DNA of 64,000 nucleotides from Viscum album (lineage: Eukaryota > Streptophyta > Magnoliopsida > Santalales > Viscaceae), in contig CAUJRU010000137.1 in assembly GCA_963277665.1 (NCBI GenBank), positions 1,178,001-1,242,000 on the forward strand. The letters are read 5' to 3'. This document shows, piece by piece, positions 46,814 through 59,060 of the stretch (the first letter of the stretch is position 1; each line of letters starts with the position of its first letter). The translations under genes were made by a program, and so were the position numbers. The notes beneath the pieces were generated by a model. The model saw nothing but the letters and a program-made list of their open reading frames with translations, was not told the DNA's origin and searched no databases.

Positions 46814-48300
46814 CACATCATTTGTTCCAAAATTACATGTTTATTAATCATAAAAAATAGACATGAAAAACCTAGGCATCCATGATTTTATTTATCATTA
46901 CTAAAACTACTAAAAGAATTCCCTACCACATCCTTTATTCCCACTTATATTACCTCTATCAATAGAATCCCCTATATCCATTTTCACCACCATTCACATA
47001 GAACTAGGATATGAACAAATTATTTGAACCATCCTCCAATCACTACAACCAATGACTCTACTTATAAACCACTTCATCCCCAATAATGGTGCCTAACTTA
47101 GTATATATCTACCCATTACATAATCCTATGATTTCAAAATTGATCCAATGATTATTGTTAATGCTAATAGTGATCATTTATCAATAAGATGAATGAGAAA
47201 AATTAGGATAGTTGTGGATGTAGAAAATATAACTACATGAATGTTTATTTTAAAATGTGTTCAAAAAAGCAGATGTGAACCAAGGATTTAAGTAATCATT
47301 CCATTGAATAAAGTTTAAATTGTGGAATAAGATCTGATAATCCTAGAATAAACATAATATAAACAAATAGTACTTGGATTCAAGATCAATTAACATCATG
47401 GAATCAAAACTGGTACCTATGATCTTGGTACATCCTTATCACACTACGATGTACCACAAAAGAGGAAATATGGAACTCCCCCAACAACTTATCATATAAA
47501 ATCAAAAAACCATTATTTTCATGACCAATCCTATACAAATTAACAATCTAGGCTCCTAACCATACCAAAAAAATAAGGGTTTTCCTAATCCCCACGGGTT
47601 AGAAACTAGAACCTACTTTTCCAACAATTTCTAGAGAGAATGATTTTCCCAAACTAAAAAAAATAACATAGACTATATGTAGAGAAGAGAAAAATAATGG
47701 AAATATGACATAACCATAAATCCATACTGGTATATATACAACTAAGTTGACAATCCAAAACCAATGTACATGTTCAAGAAAAAACCAAAGGAAACCCCCA
47801 ACTATCAAGTACTACTCTGTGTGACACATAGGAAACATCGCCCCATCTCACCACAAGCTACCCATAACCAACAAACATGAAACCCACCTAAAAAACAATA
47901 GTTCCTTAACAATTTTTTCTTCCAAAAAAAACAAGGACTACAATTCTCTAAGGGATCACGCATGTGTAAGAAAAACTAACCCAATTGGATCCCACAAAAG
48001 TGTTTCATAACATGTCTAAGTCAGATAATTAAAACATGCTCAATATATAAAAAATATTTAATGATAAAAAAGTTTTCACATATATATAAAAAGTGGGGAA
48101 AAAATTCCCCCTTTTCATAGTTATTAAATAGATTCCATATAACATAGATCAAAACACGTTTTCTAAATAAACTATTTATCAAATCATACATCACTTTTCA
48201 TATAAAGGCCATAAGAAAAATAAAATCTAATAATGAAAAGAATAATGGAGATCACCCCTAAGATAAAATAGGTTAATGTTATTGTCTTATACCTCAGTAA
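46814..48300 (-). mobile_element. Gypsy-E: faint minus-strand gypsy integrase trace
   Basis: At about 47486-47390 the minus strand reads KLLGEFHISSFVVHRSVIRM then YQD. This matches the integrase zinc-binding block LxEFHxSPxxVHPSxxKMYxDL, and the same DNA resembles gypsy-D at about 57085-57135. Surrounding sequence is too decayed to read. It lies between gypsy-B and the gypsy-C LTR, and is either part of another element or a second decayed copy related to gypsy-D. Confidence 0.45.
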
Positions 48301-48327
48301 TAAATTCAAGACTTATTGAACACTAAA

Positions 48328-48465
48328 CTAGTCCCTAGAACAACAGGGCTTAGGGAATAGAGGAACACCCCATGGATAAACCCCATACAGTGTCTTAGAA
48401 TCTAGTCCCTAGAAAAATATGGCCTAGGGAATAGAAGAAAACCCCATGAGTGAACCCCCTATGAA
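48328..48465 (+). repeat. Two-unit tandem duplication (about 70 bp)
   Basis: CTAGTCCCTAGAACAACAGGGC followed by TTAGGGAATAGAGGAACACCCCATGG recurs with a few changes about 70 bp later (CTAGTCCCTAGAAAAATATGGCC...). Each unit carries a CCCTA...TAGGG inverted pair. Confidence 0.7.
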
Positions 48466-49722
48466 AAAAGGACAAGCCCCAATACTAAAACCCCATATTA
48501 GGTTCCCAAGTCTCCCATGTGATTCAAATTTCAAATCATTTAAAGGGATCATAACATTTAACAAAATAGTTTCCAAACAACCCCTTTTTGATAAAGAATC
48601 ATTGGTTGAAAACCAATTATGTAAACCATTCAATGGTTCTTTGAAAATATTCTATTACCAAAACAATGTGAAAACTATATTTTATAGAAAATAATTTATT
48701 CACACATATCATGAATAGAAAGGGTCATTCCCATAATCAGTTTAAAAACATGTTAGAAAACAAGAGCATGTGCAGTTCACAAAACAAAAACTTGTTGTGG
48801 AACCAACTTCCTCAAACTTGTGTTCACATAGAAACAAAAATGGTATAAATTCATTATAAGTAAAGTAAACACACAAGAAACCAATATGGGACCTTATACA
48901 TTGATTCCCACATCATAGAAATGAGTTTCCATAAGTACAAGGATGATGGAGAATATAAGAGATCACATACCTTATAGAACATGAGAATAAAACCCAACTA
49001 AACATGAACGAGGGATATTAAAATGATAAAAAATAAGTAAAATAGGGAAAAACCAATATAGTATGGTCTTAAAAGGAAATGGGAACTAAATAACCCAAGT
49101 TAGCCACTAAAATACTAGACACACACCCAAAGCTCTTACAAAAATCATTAGAATCAAAATCCTAGAATGGTAATTAATAAGGAAAGATTAAAAAATGATT
49201 AAAAAAAGCCCAAGATTCATTCAAACCAAAATCATAAATACCACAAAATTTCAATAAATAGGATTAATGCCTTTCTAAAAAATAGGTTGTAAAATTAGAT
49301 GTTTGAATTACCAAAACTGACCACATCATGACACAGTGGATGTTCACCATGCCCATGGTGTGCTTGATCACACCACACAATAAAGCATGAAATGATCACC
49401 AAAAATTCCATAAACCTAAAATATTAGTAGTTTGGGACTATATATAACATACAACATTTAGTGGAGAGGCCTTATAGGTTGTGGTGTATAGGTAAACCAT
49501 TAATGTTCCATGCCATGCACTAGGTGTGGTGGATTTGCACATGTTGTAAAAGAACTACCCGAGAGAAACAAATCACAGACCAAGGTATGTCATAGAGTAT
49601 TTTTCATTGAAAATTTCTAAAAACCATTTAATAATCCACGAACATGATCCAAATCAACCCAAACCCATAAGGAACCATCCCAATGTTCAACAATATAATA
49701 TAACTAAAGATGGGATATAACA
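48466..49722 (-). repeat. Probable gypsy-C 3' LTR (outer boundary unknown)
   Basis: On the minus strand the sequence just above 49722 reads GATATTGGGGAGGT, a polypurine tract. It is followed by TGTTATATCCC, a decayed TGTAACACCC LTR start. LTR sequence therefore runs to lower coordinates from 49722. I cannot place its far end, and no second copy is in the window. Confidence 0.5.
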
Positions 49723-52511
49723 ACCTCCCCAATATCGAATTTTATATACCTAGAAAGTCATATAGAAGAAGTAATACCCAAGAAGAGATAAAGAAATTTT
49801 ACCTCATGAATGATTCTTGCTCCCCTATCCCCTTAAAATTGGATTCATTCCTCTATAAAACATTTAATAACAAAATAAACTCCGCATAAAAAATTTCATA
49901 TTGGAGTAAAAGATCTATAATTGATGATTTGAAACAAATATGTCTATATCCAACTCTACTTGATCCGAATTCATATCATTGGAAGGATGGAAATGATACT
50001 TTTTAATATAATATATTTTAAAAAATAATGTATACCCATCAAATGAGATACTAATACCAACCGCTAAGACACCTAGAAAATTTCCTTAGTGATCTCAAAT
50101 GGTCTAACAAATATCAAATCCATATTCCCATTATTACCTTGCTGATATTTACCTAACTGAGAGGAAAAATTCAAGAAGAACCATCACTAATCAAAAACTC
50201 CAAAGGCCAGTTTCAATGGTCTGCAAAAAATATTTATGATGACTCTAATCTATAACCAATCATTATCATTTATCCTGAATCCTCACTGATGCCTCCAAAA
50301 TGATACTTAATCCCATGAGATATGTCTCACCCACTTTTGACCAATAAGGAGTTGACCTGCATGGGTGAACATACAAAGAAAAAAATGGGAAATTATGATA
50401 GATGACCATTAAATATTATTATCAGTGAACTCAACCAGTTTTAGATGGATATCCTATGATCCTGTGAAATTAAATACACATGCAAAAAGCATATGCAACA
50501 AAATTTAAATCGAAACTTCATCTAAAAAAGATCTATGGGTGATAAGATTTAATCAACTTGACCTAAGTCTCCATTACCTCTTAGGGACATTTATAGATAT
50601 TAAATGTTAGTCTAAGATCCCTTCTAGAGACAATGGTAGGGAGAATTATATAATACCTCACATGTTCAGGTATGTACAATTGACTAAGATCTTTAAACTT
50701 AGTGGTGTCCTTAATCAAAATGAATTTAGTTGTTTATTTCAAAAAATCAATCACCACCCAGATAGAATTATTTCCTCCAGGAGTTCATGGTAATCCAACT
50801 ATAAATGTCATGATCACCTCATATCAATTTCATAATATCACTAGAAGAGGTAAATGTAAACCAGAGGCTTTAGGTTATCTAACTTAATCCTCTTGGAGGT
50901 GTAACAAAAATACACATAATAAAAAATGTTGCACTTCATATATGAACCCAAAAAAACTCCATTTCATATCATAATATATCTTCATTTTTATAGGATGAAA
51001 AAACCAGGAAAAACTATTACAATCATGCATAACTAGATTTATAATATATTGAGGGATAATTAACTAACTCTATAAGTGAATAATTCCATCATAGGGGAGT
51101 GACCATCTAGGAGTGGTCTCCCCACCATATAAGGATTCCATAGTTCCGATAAACTTTTTATCATATTGTTTTTCTTAGAAAATCAATTCATGGAGATATG
51201 ATAATAAATAAACACTGGTTAAAACCATATTTGAATCATCCTCCAAGGGATCTAGAAGAAACTAAGCAAAAATCCCCATTATATTCGACTCCTATTTTTA
51301 TTTCATGGTGGCATGGAAAGGAAATTTACTAAAGTGGGAGTCTGAAATAAAATTTGTCATTTTAAGGGTGTATATAATGTCAAAGTTAAGATATTGAATG
51401 TACTCTTCCCATAAATTCAACCTGAGGTTATGGTCCTTCATATAGAATATATAACTCAAGATATTTTTATCAGAATATTCTGGGAACCTATCCCAAAAAA
51501 TAGTTTCTCTAACACTTGAGAGCTTGCATAACGATGCAGAGGTCTAATCCATGAGTGTGATAATTATTCTCCTGTGATTGAAGTTGAATAGAACCATACA
51601 CCACCACATGATCATCCCATATAATAACATGTCCCATAACAACACCAAAAGAACTAAAATAAACTATATAGATCTTATTAAGTTTTAGAAATATCAGAGT
51701 AGTAGTCGATGTTAGACGCCTTTTAAACTTATCAAAAGAGTCCTAACACATACAATCCAATGATAATTTCACACCTTTATTAGTAATATAATTCAACAGT
51801 GACTCCATCTTAGAGAAATATTTTATAAACTACTGATAATACCCATATTGGCTTAGGAAGCTTCGTATCTCAAATAAATTACATGGTTCCTCCCATGAAA
51901 AGATAACCTTCATCTTTCAAGATCATATGAGATTCCATGTTCTAAAATCACACTCCCCAATAAATTCACCACTCAAATCTATAAATTTCATTTAAATAGA
52001 TATTTATAAAGGTGTAATCTCCTTAGGTATCTCAAAATTGAATTTAGATAGTACTCATGATCTTGATAAGTTCTTTAATAGACCAAGATATCTTCCACGA
52101 CTACCACAATAAGGGTTTTGGGATACTAGTGGAATACTAGGTTTATCATAGCCATGAACATTAAAAGTAAATTAGCTAGTTCAAAAAACATCAGAATATA
52201 TTTATATTCTTCATATCTTCCCCTGAAATTAGTCATTATGATATTCAACTCCTTAACTCTAAAGTGATGATAACTCAATCGAAGGTCGATTTTCAAAAAG
52301 CAATTCTCCCATTTTAACTGATCAAATAAGTCATCCACATGTAGAAAATGATATATATTATTAAGTATTACCTGATTTTTCTTATGATAATATATGTAGA
52401 GAGGAATAATACTATATTACTTCTTGGAAAAGAGTTTCGGGGCTTCCCATTGAAAAAAACTAGGATGAATAAAGACCTACTATAACAGGACATCCAATTG
52501 AATCCTAAAAT
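49723..52511 (-). mobile_element. Gypsy-C: 3' half of a Ty3/gypsy element truncated at the gypsy-D LTR
   Basis: Minus-strand order is reverse transcriptase (52.49-52.1 kb), RNase H (about 51.75-51.4 kb), integrase core (about 50.9-50.6 kb), polypurine tract (49723-49736). RNase H is seen as LTSTTTLIFLKLNKIYIVYF (family LTSAPVLTLPxxxxxFVVYxDAS), followed by NNYHTHGLDL. Integrase is seen as NNSIWVVIDFFEITTKFI and TIVSRRDLRLTF (family SIVSDRDxRFTSxFW). It starts abruptly at 52511 in the first block of the reverse transcriptase, where the LTR of gypsy-D begins, so gypsy-D inserted into it. Confidence 0.75.
52126..52490 (-). pseudogene. Gypsy-C reverse transcriptase N-terminal half
   Basis: The minus strand reads HPSFFQWEAPKLFSKK (family RPSxSPWGAPVLFVKK) near 52460-52415. 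It continues into a 70-codon open frame, MDDLFDQLKWENCFLKIDLR, which matches IDDLFDQLxGAxxFSKIDLR. SYHHFRVKELNI and YILMFFELANLLLMFMAMIN (family FLVMPFGLTNAPAxFMxLMN) follow. The frame ends before the active-site block, which is not readable below. The Asp of KIDLR, one of the catalytic acidic residues, is retained. Confidence 0.8.
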
Positions 52512-55500
52512 TGTCACAACCCATCCCCCTGAGGCCCATGCCGTGACTAACCCAATCCAGCCTTCCATTGGCCAAGGTCTAGCGACTAGCACTAGAAATG
52601 AATATCCCAAAAGGGAAGGCATTTCCTTTAACCCTGTACACACACAGACATGGTATATTGTACAAAACAAACAACAAAGGAAATAAAGTAGTATAACCAC
52701 CACAAAGTAACATCGCTGAGAGTAAAAGGAGTAAACTGAAATTAAAGGTGGCCAGAATACAATCCCAACTAAAAGGAAAGTACATAAAAATAAGTAAAAG
52801 CTGTAGAGGTCATCCACCAAGGATCCTACTTGAATGGTAGGTACAACTCACTGTTAGATGTCACTACAACACACCACATCTATTGATCCACCTACGAGCA
52901 CCGTCTAGCCCTGGAACCCCAAATCCCAGTCAATGTTTTCTATCATATTCACAAGACACAATAGGTGCAGGTGAAGCTCGTGAATGGTTGAGTATAAAAA
53001 TACTCAGTAGGGACCCTGAGTCCAACTCAGGTCTCACAGAAATCCACAAAGGAAGAATACCACAAACCAAGATCTCAAAGTAAAGCACAAAGAAAAATAC
53101 ATAGATCACATAGGTATAACTTAATTATATAAGTAAATATTATTAGTAATAAATCTTTATCATATTATTTTATTTATAAACACTACTACTGATCCACGAA
53201 GGGTCGCTCTTCTACTGATCCATGAAGGGTCTCTCTTCATTCTTCACGTCACAACTAGCAATTGGATTCCCGCACTTGGCACACTTGATTCCATGAGGAT
53301 TTTCTCTTCAAAAAATTGGTCATACCTCAATCTTCATGAAGTACCTAATAGAGTAACCGAAAGGACTGTCTCATCGTAAGTGTCTCAACGCAACAGACGA
53401 TGCGTCGGATGGATGCCTTGTATATAATATATGGTCATTTTGTAAAAAGGGCCTAGTTGGATTCAAGTCTGATCCAACCTAGTCATATGCCAAAATCCAA
53501 AAAAAACTAACATATAGTATTTTTGAAGGACCTCCTCATTGAAAGGGTCCTTGGGCCGTAGACGATACGTCAATCAGATGTCTGGTCTGCAAGTTATTAA
53601 CATTTTTTCAAAACGGGGCAGGTTGGGTCTGGGTCCGGTCTGACACAGCTTGGCCAACCCGACCTATCCTAGAGTCCACAAAACTGATCTAGGTCTGCCT
53701 ACTCGACCCAGACCTAGCCTAGCCTAGGTCGGGTCTGTTGGGTTGTGGGCCCGCTGGGCCGCGGGTCAAGCCCGCTCTTAGAAACCTAGCCTGCTGAGGC
53801 GGGCAGGCTTCTCCAGCCGGGATGTGGCTTAGCCGCGTCTGGTTCATCTCCCGATAGCACCAACTAGAAACACCTCTCATTGTGTCTGTTCCATGTAATA
53901 GACCAAATCTCTCCATCCAAACTAGGCTTTTCTGCGTCCATTTTTTCCAGCATGGCCAGCAGGTGGCAGTTGTTCCACCCACACACGGTTGACAGACGGC
54001 GTACCTCCAGCGCACCCGAGCAACCAAGATGTAGGCCTCGCCTCCATGTGGCACCGGTCGGTGCTTCACTTCATGCCACCATAGCCATTTTTACATGACT
54101 CTCTGCAGGATAGGGCATTCCTATGGGTGCGACTCCTCCCTCCGCCTGTGGCTGCTGCCGATCGTTACTTCTGTGGGCCACTTGAGTTTCTTCGGTGGTC
54201 TATTTTTAAAACCATCTGTGCCTACGGGTCCTTAGGACTTCCACCTTCACTACTACAACCTCTAACTCTCCTTTCCACTCATTCGATAATTTCATACTTG
54301 AAGAACGCACAATAACATGCAAGGTGGAGGGACTCGAGCCTTGTTCATGTCAGCACCACCCTCCGCGTTAGAGGTGTATAATCAAAGGGAGGTTTGGGAT
54401 TTCAACTCATTAATCTACCCCTCCATTCAAGTCCCTAAATCTAAAAAAAATCCTGCAAGAACACACGATCTAGGGATCAACCAATTCATGGGTTGATCTG
54501 CATTCATTGTTTTAGAGTGAAGAATGGGGAAAGAAAAAAATCACCAAGAAAGAATAACCCTTACCTATTTTTACATTTATTGTTGTAGTGTTCCATCCTC
54601 AAGGGTTCCAGAGGTCAACATCACTCGTTGCTTCCCGAATTCATTCTTAGAGGTATGTCCAAGTCGATGACATTACTCTTGTGTTTGTCATTCCTCATTA
54701 GAGTGGAAATTATCCGGATTTTCATCAGATAATTTCCTACGGTTTAATTCCCAACTCTCCAATGCGTTAGATAATTAAAAAGGGAACATGACATAGTGTT
54801 TCTGTTACACTGCGAGGTTGTGTTGCTATGTTGTTTAATTTATGAAATAATGTAGCTAGTACACCTTATCTTAGAGATCCGTTAAGGGGATTCCTTTAAT
54901 GTGCATCGTTGTTTCTTCTTCGCCGCACTATAGCACCTCCATCCACCGCTCAAAAGTTGTGAAAAAACTAAAATAACTTTTTAAAAGTTATTTTATTATT
55001 TTTTAAAAAGTCCAAAAAATAAATTTTCCATCCGACCCTTGCTGGTCGAAGTTAAGTCTTTTCTAGGTTAATCCCATCATTCTGAGTTCAATGGTGCCCT
55101 CTTATTTTCAATCCAAGTGCCAGTTAAAAAGTTATAAAAAACCCTCTTGTATGTTTATTTAAACGAACCTTAAAATAGTTCAAAAATTAACTTTCACCCT
55201 CAACCTACGCTGGTCGAGGTTAGCCTCCACCTAAGGGGAACACAGCCTCACGAGCTCAACTGTAATATCATATTTTCAATCTGAGTTACTGTTTAGGAGT
55301 TTTAAGGATTTGACAATAAAATAATTGTTACTTAATTATTTTATTTATAGCCAAAAACTAACTTCCATTGTTGGCCCATGCTGGAAAATTTTAGGATCTA
55401 TATAAAAAAAGTATACCCTCATGAGATCAGCAGTGATCTCTGATTTTTAATTTTTGTCACCATTTGGGAGTTATAAGCATTTGAAAATTAAAATAATTTT

Positions 55501-55818
55501 ATTTAATAATTATATTTATGGTTATTCCATTTTCAGGTTTTCTCATTGGAGGGTTGCACCGAATAAACTTAAGTCATGCCTAGGGTAAACTCGTCATCTT
55601 GAACACAAAGGTTCCTTTATATTTTGGATCCAGGAACTGATTTAAGAGTTAATATACTTTTTCATGAAAACTTCTCATGCATGCCATTTAAAAATTAACA
55701 TTTTTCGGCCGATCGTTCTGGGTACTATGGGCCTCGTAATCGCATTCCATCTCATCACCTAGTCTCTAAATAATTCCATATAATTTAAAAAAAAGTAAAA
55801 CAATTTCAATAAATTACA
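52512..55818 (-). repeat. Gypsy-D 3' LTR, full length
   Basis: 3307 bp. On the plus strand it begins TGTCACAACCCATCC (partner: TGTAACAACCCATCC) and ends ATTACA, next to the polypurine tract. Contents include a two-unit tandem CTGATCCAYGAAGGGTC at about 53190-53240 and a GC-rich block at about 53600-54260. Minus frames of 150 codons (52368-52820) and 116 codons (53719-54069) are not reproduced in the other LTR and are not genes. Confidence 0.85.
53600..54260. other. CpG-containing GC-rich block inside the gypsy-D LTR
   Basis: A segment with recurring GGTCGGGTCTG/GACCTAGCCTAG words and many CpG, matched by about 60690-61330 in the other LTR. LTR promoters and regulatory regions often have such GC-rich cores, but I see no firm TATA box to assign a start site. 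Confidence 0.5.
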
Positions 55819-55829
55819 TTTTCTTCACA
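55819..55829 (-). promoter_or_regulatory. Gypsy-D polypurine tract
   Basis: On the minus strand TGTGAAGAAAA directly precedes the LTR start TGTAATTTATTG. The preceding GGGACGTAAATACC is the usual phrase before the tract in related elements. Confidence 0.6.
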
Positions 55830-55849
55830 TTAGGTATTTACGTCCCTGA

Positions 55850-56280
55850 AAGCCAAAACAAAGGCTAATCAAACAAGTGGGGTACTGAGCATGAATTTGA
55901 TCCTCTTGCACCCATGTGCTATCCTAGAGATTCACATGCTGCCACCAAATGTGCACTAGGGGAATTGACCATCCACAAAGGTCATGATCCTATTGATCCT
56001 CTATCTCCATCGATAACTCCAAAAACATCGCCCCATCATCAATGTATAACTCACCCCAGTCTATGACGTGTGATGGATCATGCATGTACCTCCTTAGCAG
56101 CAAAACATGGAAAACATTGCGCACTCGGTGCATTTGTGGAAGAAGAGATAGGCGGCACACCACCACGCCAACTCTGCTAGGTATCTGGAAAGGTTTGATG
56201 AATCTCGAAGATAACTTTCCATCCTAGAAAAATCCACACAATCATTGTCGGGGTGAGACCCGAAGGAAAACTTGATCACC
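55850..56280 (-). pseudogene. Gypsy-D integrase C-terminal, chromodomain-like tail
   Basis: One minus frame reads GKLSSRFIKPFQILSRVGVV then AYRLSLP, matching GKLxPRYIGPFxILxRVGxVAYRLxLP. It goes on with HRVRNVFHVLLLRRYMHDPS and HVIDW (family VHNVFHVSxLRKYxxDPSHVI), with one frameshift relative to the neighbouring frame. The last part, DSTWVQEDQIHAQYP, corresponds to the chromodomain end EATWExExxMxxxYP. In chromoviruses this domain directs insertion to marked chromatin. Confidence 0.75.
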
Positions 56281-56379
56281 CTCCTTTAACTCCAAGGGTC
56301 TCCTTCTCCTGTCAACATAAGACCTATGTCTACTTTGTGCAGTCCTCATACACTTCTGGATGATCTGACCTTCTCAGTG

Positions 56380-57140
56380 GTAGCCCGTACCAACTCTGGA
56401 CCCATGAGTGCTGACTCCCCTAGGTCGGTCTAGAATAGAGATACTCTACATGGAGGCCCCTACAAGGCCTTAAACGGTGTCATCCCAATGGTGAAGTGAT
56501 ATATATTTTTGTATGAAAACTCCCCTAGTGGTAGGTGGTCCTCCCAAATGTGACAAAAAATCCAAGACACAAGCACTAAGCATGTCCTCCAAGGTCGGTA
56601 TGGTCCTCTCCGTTTGACCATATGTCTGGGGGTAAAAAGTTGTGCTCAAGCATAGATGAGTCTCGAATTCCTCCTGAAATCCCTTCCACAACTAGGATTT
56701 AAGGTGTGAATCATGGTATGAGACGATCGTTGATGTCATCCCATGGAGCCGCACTACCACTTGGACGTAGAGGCTTCCTAGGCCCTCTACCAATCCTAGC
56801 TCCTGGATGGGTAGGAAGTGGGCTGACATGGTGAGTCGAACAATGATCACCCAGATAGAATCATGGACCTGGATGTGTGTGGTAACCCCATCACGAAGTC
56901 CATAGAGATACCATCCAACTTCCATTCCAGTACCTCAAGTGGTTGTTCCAAGCCTGCTGGGACCAAATGCTCATCCTTCACTTACTAACAAGTGAGGCAT
57001 CATGAAACGAACTTTGCCACAACTTGCTTCATCCCTGGACACTAGTGTTGATGTTGGAGTTCCAGGTACATCTTCTCAACACTAGGATGTACCTCCAAAG
57101 GGGATGTACGAAACTCCCTCAACACCTCCTCCCGTAACAT
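56380..57140 (-). pseudogene. Gypsy-D integrase remnant
   Basis: The zinc-binding block LREFRTSPLEVHPSVEKM then C-x2-C (CLTC) at about 57120-56990 opens the domain. [20 protein letters not shown] follows. The core reads [20 protein letters not shown] (56692-56925 frame), then [31 protein letters not shown] (56470-56691 frame) and GEFSYKN. The Asp of the first catalytic block is Val in VRL, while the last Glu (TER) is kept. The parts occupy different frames, so indels separate them. Confidence 0.85.
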
Positions 57141-57399
57141 CACTGGTACCATGGTGCATCCTATTAAAGGGATGATGTGCTCCCCACCTATTGAAAATCC
57201 ATTAGGAGCCTATCATGAGGATATTTGATCACATCGGGCCTCAAATTCAACATCTATAATTTGTGCCTCCCTAACTCACTGAAGGAGAGGGGGAGTTACA
57301 GTCATAGACTGGAGGTAAGCTGCTCCATCATCATCCAAGAAGGATATTTGCATCTTGGCTAACTACTATGTCGTCTCACTCAGCAGCTACAAACCAGAC

Positions 57400-57940
57400 C
57401 TCCTGGTGAGCACGTCAGCCACCACATTCCCCTTCCCATGAGTATAGACTATCTCAAAGTCAAAGTCCTGGAGAAACTCCAGCCATTTCCACTGTCTCAA
57501 CTGCTGAAAATACTATGGTTATCTTTCTATCGACACAAAAGTCTACCCCTTTTATCTGATTGATGTGCCCATTGACCCTTGCGTAGTGGGTACTCATTCT
57601 CCAAGACCACTTGGTTAAAGTTATGGTAATCCACACATTACCTCTAACACTAGGTCTTACTAAGCCCTTACTCTGCAAGTCCCCCACCTACGCCCACTAC
57701 TTGCGAAGCTCTACGAAATCCCTCTGATATACAAATGTGGATATCAATTCCATCTCGTGGTGTAGAATGATGTAGAATTACCTCTCTCTGTGGGGAGGTA
57801 ATCCTAGAAACATATTTTGAAAGTACCTTCATGCACTCTTTCACTACTATAGGGAACTGAAGACACAAAACATCCACTGCCATGAGGGTAAGGTAGGCCA
57901 ACTCAGGAGTGATCAGATGCACCCTCCTATGCATGAGTTA
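57400..57940 (-). pseudogene. Gypsy-D reverse transcriptase joined directly to RNase H, catalytic core missing
   Basis: The minus frame from 57934 gives the lead-in SRITSPQREV (family SGLPPxREVEF). A second frame gives LRCVDYHNFNQVVLENEYPL at about 57640-57580, matching LxCIDYRxLNxVTxKNxYPL. Within 30 codons the sequence is already CVDRKITIVFS then QLRQWKWLEFLQDFDFEIVY (57510-57450), the end of the RNase H domain. The roughly 250-300 residues that should lie between, including F-x-D-D and the RNase H active site, are absent. THGKGNVVADVLT follows. This is a deletion, not just point decay. Confidence 0.8.
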
Positions 57941-57999
57941 ATCTCGTGCTGCTTGGGTTTCCTTTTTTTCACTGATCATGGAAAACCCCATTCCAACAC

Positions 58000-58330
58000 T
58001 ATAGATATACCACATACTTTTTCCTAAAACAATCAATATGATCATGAACTATAGATGACTAGTCCATACCCAAACTAAATTTGTAAGGCCTCAATGCTGC
58101 CACCAATAGGTTATAACCAAAACTATATCCTCATGGGTTAGATCACACATTCAACATAAGTGGGATTATCAAGTCTTCTCCCATAGGTATCTCTAGATGT
58201 AAGGATCAAGTCAACAGTTTAACCAGAATCTCTAGGTCTTGAACAAGATTTTTGATAAGAAGGAATTATTAGTACCTATGTATATTAATACGATAACTAT
58301 TAGTAGACACAGACCATAATTCGAATCATT
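58000..58330 (-). pseudogene. Gypsy-D protease remnant
   Basis: The minus strand reads VKLLT-stop-SLHLEIPMGEDL near 58220, then YNLLVAALRPYKFSLGMD-stop near 58100-58050. The latter matches the gypsy block DLIVLxMxDFDVILGMDWL. VHDHIDCFRKKYV (family xxAxIDCxxKxV) follows. The D-T-G-A active site should lie just before and is not readable. Confidence 0.65.
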
Positions 58331-58559
58331 CCTAGAGACCTTCGGTCATACTCAATGACCGCATGCAGCTACTCCATTTCCCTATCCTACAGCTCCCTGA
58401 GCCTAGTGGGTACCACATTAGGGTGGTGGTTGTAACATGTCGAAATGTATACCAACTTCAACTGCTCTCCTAGATCCTCTTCCACATCTACTGCCCTGTA
58501 GATTCATCTGTCCCTATCACTTTATTTTCCCAAAACATTTTACACGTCCAAGTATCTAA

Positions 58560-59060
58560 TACTGACATCAGTTTCCTGTTTTCCCACTGCTAACATTCAC
58601 TGGATGTATCTGCTCATCCAAAGAACTTTCAACCATAAAGGTTCTCTCTAGCACCCTAACATAAGTGGGAATGCACAGAGGAATAGTGTTGGATCAGATG
58701 TCCCTAAACACATATCACTCGAAGTTATGAGCCCTGAAGCACTGTTTGTATCATATTCATCGAGTACCTGGAATAATCAGTGCACCATGATGAATACTCA
58801 GCTACCGACATGTCATCCGGCTGAAACTGTAAAAGCTCTTGGGAACACAAACCCATTAGATTTTTATAGCAAGAGACCCCTTCTCCAAAAAAAAGTCCTC
58901 AAGATTAGTCCATAGAAAAGTCACCTCATTGTAAAATTAGAGTAATCTAAACCCTCTCATCTCCCTACCAAGCCACGTAGAAGGATCCCTACCAGAACCA
59001 CCATCTGATCTAATGGTTCCCTAGCTAGATGGAAAATCGGTCACCACCTCAAGCCAGTCC
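58560..59060 (-). pseudogene. Gypsy-D Gag remnant
   Basis: LLQFQPDDMSVAEYSSWCTD then YSRYSMNMIQT, at about 58850-58760, fits the gypsy Gag block FxxLxQGxMSVAEYxxxFxxLSRYAxxLV. A little further, ERTFMVESSLDE fits the RALxxExxL end of the domain. Only fragments remain readable. It forms the particle core in functional relatives. Confidence 0.7.

Noticed and set aside
35462..46818. Target-site duplication for gypsy-B (TAGAT versus CACAT)
   Set aside because: Only three of five bases match and LTR edges are mutated, so it is not claimed.
52368..52820. 150-codon hydrophobic minus frame, the longest single-strand frame on the right side
   Set aside because: It crosses the junction between gypsy-D LTR and gypsy-C pol, so it cannot be an ancestral gene; the second LTR has a different frame structure.
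53719..54069. 116-codon minus frame, with a 116-codon frame at the equivalent place in the other LTR (61006-61356)
   Set aside because: The two peptides do not align well despite similar DNA, indicating different frames kept open by GC content rather than a conserved protein.
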